From the NCBI GenBank assembly GCA_018340375.1, contig JAFFJZ010000001.1, positions 70,114,001 through 70,178,000 of the forward strand: a stretch of 64,000 bases of DNA. The letters are read 5' to 3'. A model generated the notes under the pieces. It had not been told where the DNA came from. It saw nothing but the letters and a program-made list of their open reading frames with translations, and made no database searches. The DNA comes from Gonatopus flavifemur (Eukaryota > Arthropoda > Insecta > Hymenoptera > Dryinidae). Below are positions 1 through 12,773 of this stretch, piece after piece (position 1 is the stretch's first letter; every line of letters starts with the position of its first letter). The position numbers and the translations under genes are program-made.

Positions 1-1
1 A

Positions 2-181
2 CCGGATCGATTCGCTGTACGCAAGATTTGGGATTATTGTATCAGCCGCTCACGTGTACATGTGAATTTTCGAAATTCGTCCCATCGATACGATATCAGC
101 GAGATCAATGCGAGTGATTACCTTCACCAAGACTACTATATTTGGCAATTGATGGAAATTTGGATGGGACGGCTCAAATAA
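2..181 (+). CDS. possible 3'-terminal exon of an unidentified gene (partial)
   Basis: The window opens inside a reading frame with no stop for 59 codons, closed by TAA at 179-181. The encoded tail is rich in Trp, Tyr, His and Arg (it contains IWDYCISRSRVHVNF and ends in WQLMEIWMGRLK), which is unlike the Lys/Asn/Ile/Phe-rich noise frames of the surrounding DNA. No ATG is present, so any gene would begin left of the window or the exon would start at an acceptor outside it. I do not recognise the protein family. A chance open frame of this length is possible, so this is a suggestion based on length and composition only. Confidence 0.3.
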   Translation, partial: PDRFAVRKIWDYCISRSRVHVNFRNSSHRYDISEINASDYLHQDYYIWQLMEIWMGRLK

Positions 182-2123
182 TACTCCTCGAGAACAGAGA
201 AACAGGAAAAACCTTCAAGCAACGTTGCTACGAGTCAGCGTGGCCCAGAAAAGCGCTTTTATTTCTTTTTCTCACACCTGCACGGAAAGTTGATGTTTTC
301 TGACCTATTTTTAGGGGAGGAAGTGCTGAATTCCAAGCGAATGTGTCACAGCGGGAGGAAAATACAAACTATCTTTTCGTTTTGAAATATGCATATGAAT
401 ATTTTATATGCAATTCAACAGATGATTTTCACTTTCCTTGCAGTTGTGGGAAAAAATAGTATGTCCACCTCGGGGGAGAAGTGGGAAATTTCCACTCGTG
501 TGATTGTCTCTCTCGCCTTCGGCTCGGGAAGACAAACTTCACACTCGTCGGAAATTTCCCACTTTCCCCCCTTGATGAACAATATACTATTATTGATGCT
601 TCGTCAGTTGACGGATCTCATTTTATGCAGAACTATAGAAATTGGAGACTATCGAATGATGAGACATTTGATTACATCATGTTTGAAATTGCGGATGAAG
701 CTGTTTCCTAATGAAAAATTGAAGCCCAAGTATCGTGATGTATCGTGATCGACATCTATTAATGTTTAGCAGAAATATAGTAACTGTTACGAGAGTTATG
801 ATGAATTGTCATATACCGACTGTCATTTATCGTCATAATGAAGCATATCCTCCGATCACTATATTTGTGGGGAAATGGTTATCATATTTCTTCCTCCGTG
901 TACCACGCAACTAGTATCACCTCAACAAGTGAGTGTTTTGTCATTTGATTAGTGATTCATTTGAATAAACAATTCAAATTTCAGCAACATCTATCCCCAA
1001 AGTTCCAGACGATTTGATCAAACCTTATTTCCCATTAATTTTGCAAGGAGTCCATTATATTATAAGGTCAAAGGAGAATTACGTTAAGTATTGATTGAAA
1101 TCAAATGTGCGATTGAATTTTATGTCATTATCAGACCCATTTGAACATCGGTCAAAATGTGGAGAATGAACCAAGAGTGAGGTATAAATTTCAATCCTCA
1201 CAGTCACAAATTCCTGCATTCGTGGCATACAACTGATAAAATCCACTTCAATTCCACTCTCTGATTTCTAGCGTGAATTCACTTTTGATGCGTTGATTAT
1301 CCGCGATATATCGTCGATATACTTTCATCTATAACCATCAGTACTGGTCGCGATAAATTACACGTTCAACGGTTACGAATAAATCTTTTTTCCCAATGCA
1401 TGAACCATAAGGACTGATGAAAAACAGTTTATAAAATCAAGATACTCATTTTTTCCTCGACGAGAAACAATCATCGATTCGTAAACAGTTCTCACAGCAA
1501 CGCAGGAGTAGATAAGGACAGACAGATAGGTTACAAGCGGTAAATGGATAGCAGCTGCTTTTGCCTGTTCTATAAGGATATAGACAAGCGATCATATCGG
1601 CCGGTTAACTGATATTAATAGCAGGGCGCGGCAAATGTAGCGAACGTTCGCTATATTTTTACTTATCTGTTCTTTTGCGCCGTCACTCCCTCCCACTCGT
1701 TCGATCCCCACTTCTCAATCGTCTCTCCCTTACCGTAGGATAGATAGAATACGTACAGAAAGGGTCTCAGCAATTTCTGTCCCTAATTGTAACAAATTCA
1801 ATCACGCGATACGTAGCCAATTCCTTCAATCCCTTTATATAATACATACATACGATCAACGGTCTCGTACATTGTTTGCGAAGAGCGTGCTACGATTTTG
1901 CACGCACCTCGCCGCTCTTCATGTGTATTTCTTTTTTGTTTTCTATTCTCATTGAGTATTCTTGTCAATTAAAATTCGTTACTCGCGTACCAAAGGGGTT
2001 TTCTTTTTCAATCGATATCAGAATTATCTGCCCTATAAATTGAATTATCGTCACCACGATCATTACTCGTTAAACGATGGGATTAAATTATGCAGTGATC
2101 AATGAGATATTTTTTCGAAAGTA
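182..2123. other. intergenic, no gene recognised
   Basis: No convincing coding frame on either strand. It contains the short inverted repeat listed at 463-577 and a less AT-rich patch around 1620-1920 with pyrimidine runs. That patch could be regulatory, but nothing specific supports it. Confidence 0.5.
463..577. repeat. short imperfect palindrome
   Basis: Left arm GTGGGAAATTTCCACTCG near 481 is answered by CGTCGGAAATTTCCCAC near 548, with a GC-richer loop. It yields two overlapping short frames (389-748 and 481-711) that I regard as non-coding. Probably a miniature-element remnant. Confidence 0.5.
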
Positions 2124-2284
2124 CACTGAAAAAAGGCTTTAGTTATAGTTACCAGCATTTGGTGATAATTACCAAATCTCATAGTTGGATATGGCGAAAT
2201 GAATATTTAGTTATAATTACCGATATACAGATTCACAACTGATGCCTTTGTTCATACTCACCAAACTTTAGTTATTATTATCAA

Positions 2285-2442
2285 CCCTAGTAGAAATGCT
2301 TTAGCGATTCATTGGTTATGTAACACCTGTTCCACGGAATAACCAGACATTTGCTAGTAACTTGCAAGTTACTGGCAGTTTTCTAGTGTTCCATTGGGAT
2401 AAGTGTTGCAAAACCAGTGAATCGCTAAAGCATTTCTACTAT
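2285..2442. mobile_element. palindromic MITE with CCCTAGTAGAAAT tip
   Basis: TAGTAGAAATGCTTTAGCG at the left is repeated inverted at the right (CGCTAAAGCATTTCTACTA), and the pairing continues through ATTCAYTGGTT. The left tip CCCTAGTAGAAAT is the same as that of the larger element at 29497-30184. The right tip is altered (ATG instead of GGG) where it abuts the next repeat, so its target duplication cannot be read. Confidence 0.6.
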
Positions 2443-3292
2443 GCAGGTATTGACAGGACCGGAAAGAACCCAAGCTTGTCCCAAGATTGGCACGTGTATC
2501 GGGAACAAACATCCGTTAAAAATGATTGGACCCATGATGATTGGTTCCATGATTGTCCCGCTGTTTCAAATGGATAGTTAGTCATGGGACATTTGTTCGT
2601 ATCTTTGGAATGGCCATTGCACCTGGTGCAAGCTTGGCACAAGCGTGAAAATCAAGCTTTCGTTAAGATGATTATTCAAGCCGATGTTGTCCACATAAGC
2701 GGCACAGCGTTTTCAATTAGTGACCAAATTCCGAGTTCACAATGGATAAAGACTTATGCATAACTATCGGGCCAAGATCAGTCCAATCTCCTCCCTATGA
2801 TTGGCCCCACACTCCAGTTTAACACACCGAGATAGATACCTACAACTTGACTCAATGGTAATAGGCTACTTTTAAATGTGATCATACACGGAAATCAACC
2901 GATCTTCAAGAACTCTCTACAGGATTTCAAGATGTATTTCCCATGCGGGGATTAACAAGACTAGGAAAAACCCAAGCTCGTCCCAGTCAAGACTGCCAAG
3001 GCACATTTAATCCATCGTTTTAAGATGATTCATGTACGGTATTCCGAGGGAGAACTTTGAGCTGAAATATGAATCAAATTACTTTTCTCGTCAATATCTG
3101 TTATGAAAGGAGCATTGATTGATGCTTGGCGAATCATTTGGACTAGGCTGGAACGAACCATTGGCCCAAGCTTGTCCTGATCATATCATTCCCAAGCCTG
3201 GGCCAAGTTTATTGAATTGTTCAAGATAAGTCTCGGCAGGTCTTGTGCCAGGCTTGGTCCATGATTGGGCCATTGTTCCATACACACATAGG
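2441..3292 (+). repeat. dispersed repeat, copy 1 (AAGCTTGTCC-rich)
   Basis: Starts ATGCAGGTATTG and ends near ACACACATAGG. It aligns over most of its length with 9748-10406, including the landmarks CCCAAGCTTGTCCCAAG, TTCCATGATTGTCC, GCAAGCTTGGCACAAG and TCTCGGCAGGTCTTG. Copy 2 shows that the intact element has CCCATG...CATGGG tips. This copy lacks its left CCC. Words built from TTGGCCCAAG and CAAGCTTG recur inside. Confidence 0.7.
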
Positions 3293-3347
3293 ATATTTGA
3301 GTCAACCGAATCAATTTGGTAACTATAACTAGGTTCTTGTTTCAGTG

Positions 3348-4821
3348 TACATAAAGTATACGGGGAAATTTTAATTTCTATTTCAAGGATAGGCTTTCGA
3401 AACTCCATCGAATTCTGGTCTTCCTATTTCCATATTAGCATCATAAATATTTCACTTACTTTTTCACAGAGCTCATGATACGAAAAACGAAAACGAGAAT
3501 CAGATCAGTTCGAGTTACTAAAATATGGAATTATTGTAGATTTTATATAGATTGAAATATCTTCTATCACCGTATGCGGTGCTCTGATACCAATTATACA
3601 TTCGAATTCATTTCCCATTGCTTGACCCTTCGTTTGATGTATTGGTTTGAATATCAACTACGTACACACATACTCTCATAAATGTGGGCAATATTTCCAT
3701 AAGCATTCATATATGCAAGACTTAGACATATTATACTTGCATGCATATTCGCCAGCAGCTAGGGCAAACGAAGGCAAGCAAATTCTCGTTCCCGCTTTCT
3801 CCTTTCTTCAGAATCTTTTTCTACCTTGAGAGCGTGTTACAGAGAAACACAGACGTTCGCTTATGAAGGTACCTATCTATCCAACACCATCATTGATGGT
3901 TACACCAATATAACCGAGTAGACCACTCTTACTCATTTGCTTAAGACTCTACCCTACTGCAGTCTTAGGTAGTACCTACTAACAATGACTACCTTCACGA
4001 GCTGTTGGCACGCAAACCTGATTGACTTGTAGATGAAGCGACACAGTCGATAGAACCGCCATCATCATTGCTGTTGCTCATTGTTGTGACCTGAACAATT
4101 CGAATTCTAACAGAAATATCCTGTAACATTTTCAAATATCAACCGCTCATGTATTTTTCCACGATGCATGCGTTCATTATTTTGATTGTCATTTCATCAA
4201 AAGATATAATCTGATAAGTGGAGGTGCAATATTTTTTTATATTCACAACTACGGGCTTTATATAGGTTTTTTTGTTTATTATTATTATTGTTTGACGTTT
4301 TATTATACAACTTTTTCTTCGTCTCTCTTCTTTTCTCTCTTTCTGCGTTCATTTTCCGCTACAGATAACCGGCAACCGTTATCTGGTTAATTAATCTTCA
4401 CCGACGGCGGTGTATAACCACACCACAGTGGAAAACTCTCATACCGTGTTCCTACGAATGATCTATACGTTTGGACAAGAGCTTGTTTGCTGTTACAAAT
4501 TCAGTGATAGTGAAAATGTTATCAACAACTTTTTCTTCTCATTTTTCTTTGTCTTTGGTTTCAAGGGAATTTTATGTTCGATAGAGATAAAATGATCGAG
4601 AGAAAAGTAACGACAAATAAAAATAAATGAAATCAATGTATGGATGGTATGTATGAATTGATGTAGCATGTCGGTGAAGGATCGGAAAATATGCAATAAT
4701 TTGCGCTTTAACCACGTAAGATTTAATGAAGATTGAAGACGACGTGAAGGATTGTTTTGGAGGAGTCACAAATTTGAAAAATTGTATCTCTACGCAGGAA
4801 ACTGAGAATTCGATTCAAAAA
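3348..4821. other. intergenic, no gene recognised
   Basis: Only short scattered frames rich in Tyr, Phe, Ile and Lys. No repeat shared with the rest of the window was seen. A pyrimidine-rich patch lies near 4318-4350. Confidence 0.5.
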
Positions 4822-5045
4822 CGGAGAAAAAAGTATTGCTGACATAACAAGCAGGTCTGTTACTATAGCGCCTGCAAAAAAAATTAGCAGAAAGAGCAAG
4901 AAAAATCAGTCACACAACTTTGTTTTTTTGCTGACATAAACAAATTTGTTAACAGAACCAACGTCTCAGCTGCTGGAGTGAATATTTTTGCAAGGACAAC
5001 AAATTTCTTTGTAGGCGCTATAGTAGCAAACCATTTTTTTCTCCG
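4822..5045. mobile_element. short derivative of the 14526-15651 element
   Basis: Begins CGGAGAAAAAAGTATTGCTG and ends CATTTTTTTCTCCG. Both ends match the ends of 14526-15651, including the landmark CTATAGCGCCTNCAAA just inside each tip and the interior CACTCCAGCAGCTGA. It is an internally deleted relative of that element, 224 bp long. The first two bases of the usual CACGGAG tip are missing, so no duplication can be scored. Confidence 0.7.
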
Positions 5046-5558
5046 AACAAATTGTATGAGAGAATAGATGAAGCGTCATTGAATCGAATTAATACTTCGG
5101 ATAGCGATATTGCCATCTAGATTTCAGCAATTTGTGCAGGAAAAATGGAGCGTTCGTGACTGGTGACAACTAGGAGCGCTGAATGTTATTCTAGCCAGAG
5201 AGAATGTACACTCTAAATTTGAAATATGGAAATTTCACTGATGTCCCACTCAACTCAGTGAAGACCTATGAGAGGAAGAGCTCTTTGAGAGGTCTTTTGA
5301 AAGAGCTCTGTTATCATATTGATATCTGAATGGTATCATTTTTCTGAGATCTCAGAACAAAATCGTCTCGAAGAGTTCGTTTGGATAACATTCTGGCAAT
5401 CTCTTATTTTCATCAGAAATCGAAGCATCTGATAACATTCTGATATCTTTATGTTAACCTTCTGAAAGGTCTATCTGACCTCTTACACATATTTAGGAGA
5501 TCTTTGAGAGTTCCGGATGATAATATATTGTTCACTGGGAATGGTCAACCATTAACTG

Positions 5559-5805
5559 CACTGGGAAAAATATTTATTTGTTCTCTCTCCATAAAATATG
5601 TATTTGTAAAAATTAAATATTCAATTAGATGCAAAAACTGATTACTTGTAACGAATAAATTATTTATATTTAGAAGACCAATTTATTTGGAGCAAGCATT
5701 CCATTATTTGAATCGATTAAATATTTCATTAATCCTAAGAAATATTTTATGGAGAGAGGACAAATAAACTATTTATTTGGTTGGAAGACATTTTTCTTTT
5801 CAGTG
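5559..5805. mobile_element. CAC-type palindromic MITE, TG duplication
   Basis: CACTGGGAAAAATATTTATT at the left faces CTTTTCAGTG at the right, and the inner arms share the inverted word CTCTCTCCATAAAATAT. TG lies at 5557-5558 and again at 5806-5807, so the target duplication is not TA. 247 bp, non-coding. Confidence 0.75.
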
Positions 5806-6128
5806 TGCAAGAACAGTAAAATATGCCACTGATTCAAATTTAGGGAGTATCCTAACTAAAATACACAAATAAAAACAAATCCTATCGTCGTGTGTCAACA
5901 ATTCTCAATAAAAAAACATTTGAATCAATAATTATTATATTGGAAATTGAAATTTGCTTATGATATTATATCTCGATTGAAATGACATCCAGCGACTCTG
6001 GCGGCCGTTACCCCTGTTAAAGAAACTTATAAAATTTTGCCCGATCTAATTGTATGGTCGTGGAACACTTTTTCCCCGCTTATAATTTTCTGGTCAAAAT
6101 TTCCTTGCAAACATTCTCCCAACCACAA

Positions 6129-7204
6129 CACGGAGAACAAAAATTCGCTGTGATAGCGAAGTCTGATTGTACGGGTACCTTTTGCTGTGGAAGCAATCTA
6201 TTTGCTATCACAGCGTTTTTTTAACGGTGCGGGTGAAAAATGTTGACTTCTCCATTAAAATTTGCTGGGGGAGCAAATATTTCTTGCTGCCTCAGTGACA
6301 GAACAAGAACTGTATTCCTAAATATGTCTCTATTAATGACTCTATTTTCAAATATGACTAATCCTAGATATCTCTATTCTTTTATATATGAAACAAAAAA
6401 AAGCATCTATATCCAATCAATATTGAAGGGAATAGGGAATTCATGAGAATAGAAATATTTAGGAATAGACCCTAGTAAAAAACGAACATATATGACCCAT
6501 ACATAATCCATACATAATACATATAAAATTCATATATGAAAATGCATAGAATCATATACAATCCATATTCAATCCATATTTGATACATATATGATCATAT
6601 ATGACTCATATAAAATCCATATACGAAAAATATTTCATATGTGACAGAATTTTTTCACATGTATGGGAAAGTCTTGCATCGAAAGATCATATATGAATTC
6701 TGTATAGTCCATATATGATCATAAACGGATTCAATATGGATTGCGTATGAATTATATATGGTCATACATGACCATGTATGGTTTCTATATGCTTTATGTA
6801 TGTTCTTATATGATTCATTTTTACTAGGGGAGTTACTTGAAAATACAGAAATGAAGAATAGAGTCCTTGTTTTCCGTCTCAGCTGAAAAATCACTGTCGT
6901 AGCTGATAAAATTGCTGTGATAACAAATAGTTTACTGTCATAGAGAAAAATTTTCTACTCCAGCAAATGGGACGCAGGAAGATTAGATTTCGCCAAAAAT
7001 TAGATTGCTATCACAGCAATTTTATTAGCTATGATAGCATGTTTTGAACTGCGGCAGCAGGAAATGCTTACTCCTCCAGCAAATTTTGTTATTATATATA
7101 GAATAGCAAAAAAATTTTGATTGCGGAGTCAGCATTCTTCGCTGCCACAGCTAAAAAAATGCCACCATGGCTAAGAAGATTGCTGCCATAGCAAAGAATT
7201 TGCG
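6129..7204. mobile_element. probable CAC-type element built of AGCAA/TTGCT modules
   Basis: Starts CACGGAGAACAAAAATTCG. From there to about 7204 the sequence repeats short inverted words such as TTTGCTATCACAGC, ATTGCTGTGATAGC and TTCGCTGCCACAGC. The 6470-6829 element is inserted within it. The right tip is not clear: it runs into TGCGTATGGG, which resembles the end of a CCC-type element. DNA after 7205 (to about 7440, with GGGCCAAGTCCC and TTGGGCCAA words) looks like a decayed piece of the AAGCTTGTCC repeat family. Confidence 0.45.
6470..6829. mobile_element. CCC-type MITE of iterated CATATATG words, GA duplication
   Basis: CCCTAGTAAAAAACGAACAT at the left is answered by ATTTTTACTAGGG at the right, with GA on both sides (6468-6469, 6830-6831). 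The 360-bp interior is an array of near-palindromes such as TCATATATGATC and CCATATATGA. Flanking DNA on both sides (about 6340-6469 and 6830-6880) also resembles 36567-36680. Confidence 0.75.
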
Positions 7205-7511
7205 TATGGGCCAAGTCCCAAATCACAACGCATTGTATGATGAGTTCAAACTTGGTTTTGAATTCTGATCCAATATTCTTGACCAAACATAGCACGAAGT
7301 TATTATCTCAAACCTTTGCCAAACTTTGGCTATTTTCCATCATGGATACTGGGCCAATTTGAGATATAATTGGGCCAACGTCAGATCAGGCTTGGACCAT
7401 TTGTTGATCCCTATATCTGAGGGTCTGGACATTAGGAATCCTTCCCTGAATTCTATGCAGGGTCTTCAAAGCAGGTAAAATATGTTGAAGTTACATTATT
7501 AGGAGTTCCTA

Positions 7512-8751
7512 CACTGTGAAAAATTTTTGTATGAAATTTAATAGAAAAGTATGTGAAGCAATTAACACACACATTTGGTTGTGAATTTTCAAAGAAACAA
7601 TTTATTAAAATTCAAGAAGAGGTTTTGAAAATGTGTGAATCATTTGATGTTGGTATGAAATTTCAAAACGATTGTTGAATTTTCAATGAAATCCTTTTGA
7701 AAATTAATTATGAATAGGTATCAAAATTTCAAATGATTATCGTAAATTTTATAACCTATCAATTGAACTTTCATATACTGGGAAGTATGAAAAATCAAAA
7801 TACTAATTTTCATATTCAGTATTGATTTTTTGACTATCGTATTTTCAATACAATTCGCATATCTGTATTATAAATATGTAAGATTATTTTTAAATTAAGG
7901 AATAAACTTCCGGAATTCTGGGATTGTGAAATCTCGATTCGAGCTTCCTTCATATTATTGTACATCTTTCTTATATATATTTATATATTTATATATAAGA
8001 AAGATACAAAGATCATATTGAAAACATTGTAGTTCAAAAGTTAATATTGAAGATGAAATTCAGTTTATGGTTCTCATGTGGATTATACATCAATATATCA
8101 ATCCAAAACTTTATAATTGCATTCTGAAAAATATTTAGCATCTTAGTGAACTTGATTATCATCGAAACAGATGATTTTCAATTAACAAATTATCACCACG
8201 TGATTTATCAATTTTGCCGAAGAACGTTTTATCATTTTGCAGGTACAATTATGAAGCGTGGATCTGCAGAAGACATGCGCAGTGACTTCGGCGCACAGTC
8301 AATTCATACACTTGTGTATTATTTTTCAACAAAACTATTGAAATTTCATAAATAAAATTGTGAATATTCAAAATGTGATTGAAATTTCACAAATGAAATT
8401 TTGAATATTCAAAATGTGTTTGAAATTTCACAAAAATGATTTGAATTTTTCACATTCATTCAGAATTTTCATATGGTTGTTATTGAAATTTCATACTACA
8501 CTGCAAAATTCAACCATGTAAAAGAAAATTCAAATTGTAGAACTGAATCTTACAAAGCATGTTGGAATTTTAATTTTAATACAAAATATTTTGAATTATA
8601 ATAATACTGATCAAAATTCAAATACGTTTGTGAACATTAAAATAGTAACATGAAATATTAGTGCTATTTTATATTAAATACGATTTAACTTGCATTTATT
8701 TGGAATTTCATAACCAATTTTATATTAGAATTCAAACCTTTTTTTACAGTG
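7512..8751. mobile_element. CAC-type TIR element, 1240 bp, TA duplication
   Basis: The left tip CACTGTGAAAAATTTTTG and the right tip CTTTTTTTACAGTG are inverted relatives, with TA at 7510-7511 and 8752-8753. The interior is AT-rich, with ATTCAAAATGTG / GAAATTTCAC words repeated several times (8360-8460) and a perfect hairpin at about 7964-8006 with ATCTTTCTTATATAT arms. No coding frame. Confidence 0.6.
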
Positions 8752-9747
8752 TACATGAAGCTTCAATCACTTGTGATAGAAGCAATTCCCATTCACGTGA
8801 TGGGAAAGTTTCTTGAAATTTCGTTCACAAATGGATGGAAATTCAGTTAATGAACTGTATCATCATGAGCAAGATAGTATAGCAAAAATTGAAAAGTCAA
8901 TTAAATGCAACTGAATTCTTAATTGAATGACCAAGAACTGAAAATTTCATTTACAAGTGTATTTGAAAAATAATGTATTTCTTTCAACAAGAATATACAA
9001 TTTGTCCAAAAACGCATGAAATTCTGTAAAAATGGAACATTAAGAAGGAAAGATGAGGATTTTTGAAAAAATTTGAATGTATATATGGAAGAAATATTCA
9101 CTTTCATATTATGTTTGTCAGTGAATCATCGATTTTGTCATAAGATATTTGATATTCGGATTGAAATATTATTCTGTTTCCTCATAAATGTCATAACATT
9201 ATGAATTGATTACAATGAGTGTTAGAAATTGTTCAACAGCGATAAGTATGAAAGATGCATTGATGATGGAATATTATATTTTTCAGGATGCTCTGTAGAA
9301 TATCTGTTGTAGGTAACATCTTACAACACGGAACCATCCTGAACAAATCACTTTACCGATAGATGTACAAGGGTGGTGCAGCCCCATCGTTTACTTGACG
9401 TCGATAAGCAAACGACTCTACCAATCGAGAGAATCCTTTTCTATGAGTCGAATCTTATTTATTTTCAAATGAACAGAAGAAAAACTTGTTCAATCATTCA
9501 TCGCATCAGTTTCTCATTTTACTTCTCCTCCATACCGGATCGGGGTAATTTAGAAACACTCGACTGAAAAGGATATTGCTTTCCTGTGGAAAAGAAAATT
9601 CTTGACACTACAAACTGTGCAGTGACTTTACTCCCCAAAATACAATTGTACTGATGGCCATGCAATTATACTATGCTACCATCATCGTTACCTGTTGAAA
9701 ATTCTGTTTCTATAGAAAAAAAACAACCTTTAGGTCAAGTATCCTTA
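8752..9747. other. intergenic, no gene recognised
   Basis: AT-rich sequence without coding frames or repeats that I could tie to the rest of the window. Confidence 0.45.
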
Positions 9748-10406
9748 CCCATGCAGGTATTGCCAAGACTGAAAAAAACCCAAGCTTGTCCCAAGGTTGG
9801 TACATGTATCAGAAACAAACCTCCGTGAAGAACAATTGGCTCAATATTGTTCCATGATTGTCCTATTGTTCCCAATGGATAATCAGTCATGGTATCTTTG
9901 TGATCATTTTTTTAAATGGTCACTACATTTGGTACAAGCTTGGCACAAGTGTCAAAATCGAGCATTCGTTGAGAACAATTGTGCCAATATTGCCCACATG
10001 AGTGGCACAATGTTTATGAATATTGAATGAATTTTGATCAAAATTATAATTCAACAATAGAATAAAAATTGATTGAAATATCAAAGAACGCAAATTTTCC
10101 AATGATCTTACTAGCTTGTCCCAGTCTTGTCACATGTTTTCTATCGTTTCAAGATAGAAAAAGAGAAAGTCATGAACTGAAATATGAATCAATTACTTTT
10201 TTCATCCATGTCTGCGATCAAAGAAGCATTGGTTGATGCTTGGTAAATGAATTGGACCGGGCCTGGCAAAACCACTGGCCCAAGCTTGTCCTGATCTTAT
10301 CATTCCCAAACCTGGGTCAAGTTTTGTAAATTTTTCGACACAAGTCTCGGCAGGTCTTGGGCCAGGCTTGGTCCATCATTGGGCCATTGGTCCATACACA
10401 CATGGG
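9748..10406 (+). mobile_element. CCC-type element, copy 2 of the AAGCTTGTCC repeat, TA duplication
   Basis: Starts CCCATGCAGGTATTGCC and ends ACACACATGGG, with TA at 9746-9747 and 10407-10408. The body matches 2441-3292 throughout. It defines the full 659-bp unit: CCCATG/CATGGG tips, no coding capacity, and several CAAGCTTG and TGGCCCAAG palindromic words. Confidence 0.7.
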
Positions 10407-12432
10407 TAGTTGCTCCTAAGTGTGAAGATTGATGACAATCGATTGATTTGGCTCAAAATGTGTTCAATGCATCACCGAAGGACTAATTGGATAACATTTT
10501 TACAAATAATAGGTAATGCAAGATAACTGATTTGAATAAAAACAAAAGGATAAATATTGGTTATAATTTATGTCATTATTTTATTCTGTTAGCTTCCCTT
10601 GCAATACCACAAGCAACACAAGAGGTTGAAAATGCTGGAACCGTGTTTGGAAAATCCAACAAACATTTGAAGTTAGAGGTCGAATTTTCATATTAGAGTG
10701 CCCGTAAAATGGACAGTTCTTGACGTATTCCTCTGCGAAATTGTATTGGAGAAATGATGTTAAAATTTCAATTCAATCCCACAAAAATTGTTTAAGCGAT
10801 TTGTAAGGCCAATTCAAAGGGTGGTTTCGAGAAAATCGCGTTGGAGGTTTCACATGTAATTTTGTTCTTGTTAAAGAAAATGTTGTTATTTTAACATGTG
10901 TACCAAATGTATAAATAATTATTTCTTTATACAAGAAGAAATGATGAATATGTACTTCATTTGGAGCCTTCTACAGTGGATATACCCCTTAAGAATGTTC
11001 AATTGAGATATTGTAATTATAGTAACTATAAAAACTTTTATGAATGTATTTTCGTGTTACCAATGATTATAATTTTCATTTGTTCCTCAACAGGATATTC
11101 GATCAATGTGACAAAAATATTCCCCAGCTATAAGTACATTATACATTCGCATACAATAATTTGAATCATAAATGGAATCCAAATTGACTCGACATTCATC
11201 ATTCGATCAATACTGCCCGTCGATATAACAAACCTATGAAATAAACAACGAAACATCTTGGCAGTTGAGAATACTCGAGAACAGAAAATTGTGAACTACG
11301 TTATTATTTCTTGCTATTGGTAATTCAAGGAGTTGCTGCATAACGAAATCAATAACCAGCAATTAATGGACGTTGGAAATCTCCCAAGATTTGATACGAT
11401 ACAACACTATTATTCGGAACAAAATTTTCATTCTTGAAAAAATTATGAAATTTATACTTCCGACTGTCACAATCATGTCAACCGGAAAGAAACGGGATCT
11501 TTGCGTATCTCTTTTATGCAATGATTCATATCCAAGGATACTGGATCAATGTTGGAATACTCTACGGTTTATTGTTTGGAAAATTGCAATTACGTACAGA
11601 AATATTCGAAAAATATTTCTTCCGAGAATAATAAGAAAATAGTTGAGAGAAAGTCGCTCATTAAGCTTATCATGTGTAGAATATATTCTCGAAATGAATT
11701 GCATATAAATCAATTGATACATAACAATAGGACTCACCTGCATTCCAAATAATGGTTAATCAAATCTTTGAATGTGTTTCTTGAAAAACTAAGTTCTCCA
11801 AACTGGCGGATACTTTGATTCAAAAACTACTACATGGATCGACCTTATTTTCTTTCAATTTCGAAGCACATGCAAGTTTCAGAACATCACATAGTAGGTA
11901 CATGCTTGATGATTGAAAAGCTTCATTTAATTGACTGCAACGCAAACCGAAAGATCAATGAAAATGAATGGAAATATGCGAGGTAACTGAGGGTTTGCGC
12001 CATAAATTGGAACTGAACTGTTCTATACTCTCTAAATCTGGAAGAGTGAGAATTCCACTCGAACTCTGTTGGAGTGAGAATTTAATCCTCGATTAATAAT
12101 TGCACCCTCATCGCTTGGAAATGACCACCGGGTGGAAATCTTTTTAAACGCGGAGAAAAAAGAAACTCGCTGAGACAGTGAAATTTAATTTGGCTGGATT
12201 ATCCTTTTGCTAGGGCAGCAAATCTTGCGTTGTAACATCAAACTATTTGCTATCACAAGAATCTTGTTAGCAGCGCAAAATGTTTGCTCCTTCAGCAACA
12301 TTTGTTTGCTATTCTGTATATAGCACTTCGATTTGCTGTGCAAATTATATATAATTTCATCAAGATTATATAGAATAAGGAAACTATTCCTACTTCGATG
12401 GATTTGTGTGTCGTAAATTTCATCTTGAAGGA
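10407..12432. other. intergenic, no gene recognised
   Basis: Mostly featureless AT-rich DNA. Around 12027 the words CTCTAAATCTGGAAGAGTGA belong to the ACTCT repeat family also seen near 19349 and 52108-52315. At 12148 a CGGAGAAAAAAGAAACTCGC tip begins a truncated AGCAA/TTGCT-module element running to about 12310, with no right end visible. Confidence 0.45.
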
Positions 12433-12670
12433 CACTGAGAGAAATAATTACTATCACCAACAACATATTTTCATGTTCGGAGAAATCCGTTGCTTAAGAA
12501 ATATGTATCCTTGATACAAGAAAATTTTTCTGAAGCTAAGAATATAATTCTTGAATTGGAAAAATATTTTCTTGATTCAAGAAAATTTTTCTTGAGTCTA
12601 CAACATGTCAATCACATTGAAAAAATTCAAGAATACATTTTCTTGGTATTAGTAATTATTTCTCTCAGTG
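12433..12670. mobile_element. CAC-type palindromic MITE, GA duplication
   Basis: CACTGAGAGAAATAATTACT is mirrored by AGTAATTATTTCTCTCAGTG, a 20-bp perfect terminal repeat. GA occurs at 12431-12432 and 12671-12672. The interior repeats TTCTTGANNCAAGAAAATTT palindromes. 238 bp. Confidence 0.85.
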
Positions 12671-12773
12671 GATACTGACCGACCAAGGGCCAATTTCAAT
12701 TGTTGCAAATCACAGCCAGTTGAGGATTTATTTCATTTGTGACATTCTTTCATTCAGTTCTTTAAGAACATTA

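Larger units (their letters stand above)
2124..3347. mobile_element. CAC-type TIR element, 1224 bp, TA duplication
   Basis: The left end CACTGAAAAAAGGCTTTAG is matched by the inverted right end (CACTGAAACAAGAACCTAG when reversed), followed on both sides by TTATAGTTACC, giving about 30 bp of imperfect terminal repeat. TA flanks both ends (2122-2123 and 3348-3349). The interior is composite: a palindromic MITE (2285-2442) followed by a dispersed repeat shared with 9748-10406. No transposase is encoded. Confidence 0.75.

Noticed and set aside
8360..8460. Spaced direct repeats resembling a CRISPR array
   Set aside because: Repeats are imperfect AT-rich words without regular spacers, in a eukaryotic transposable element.
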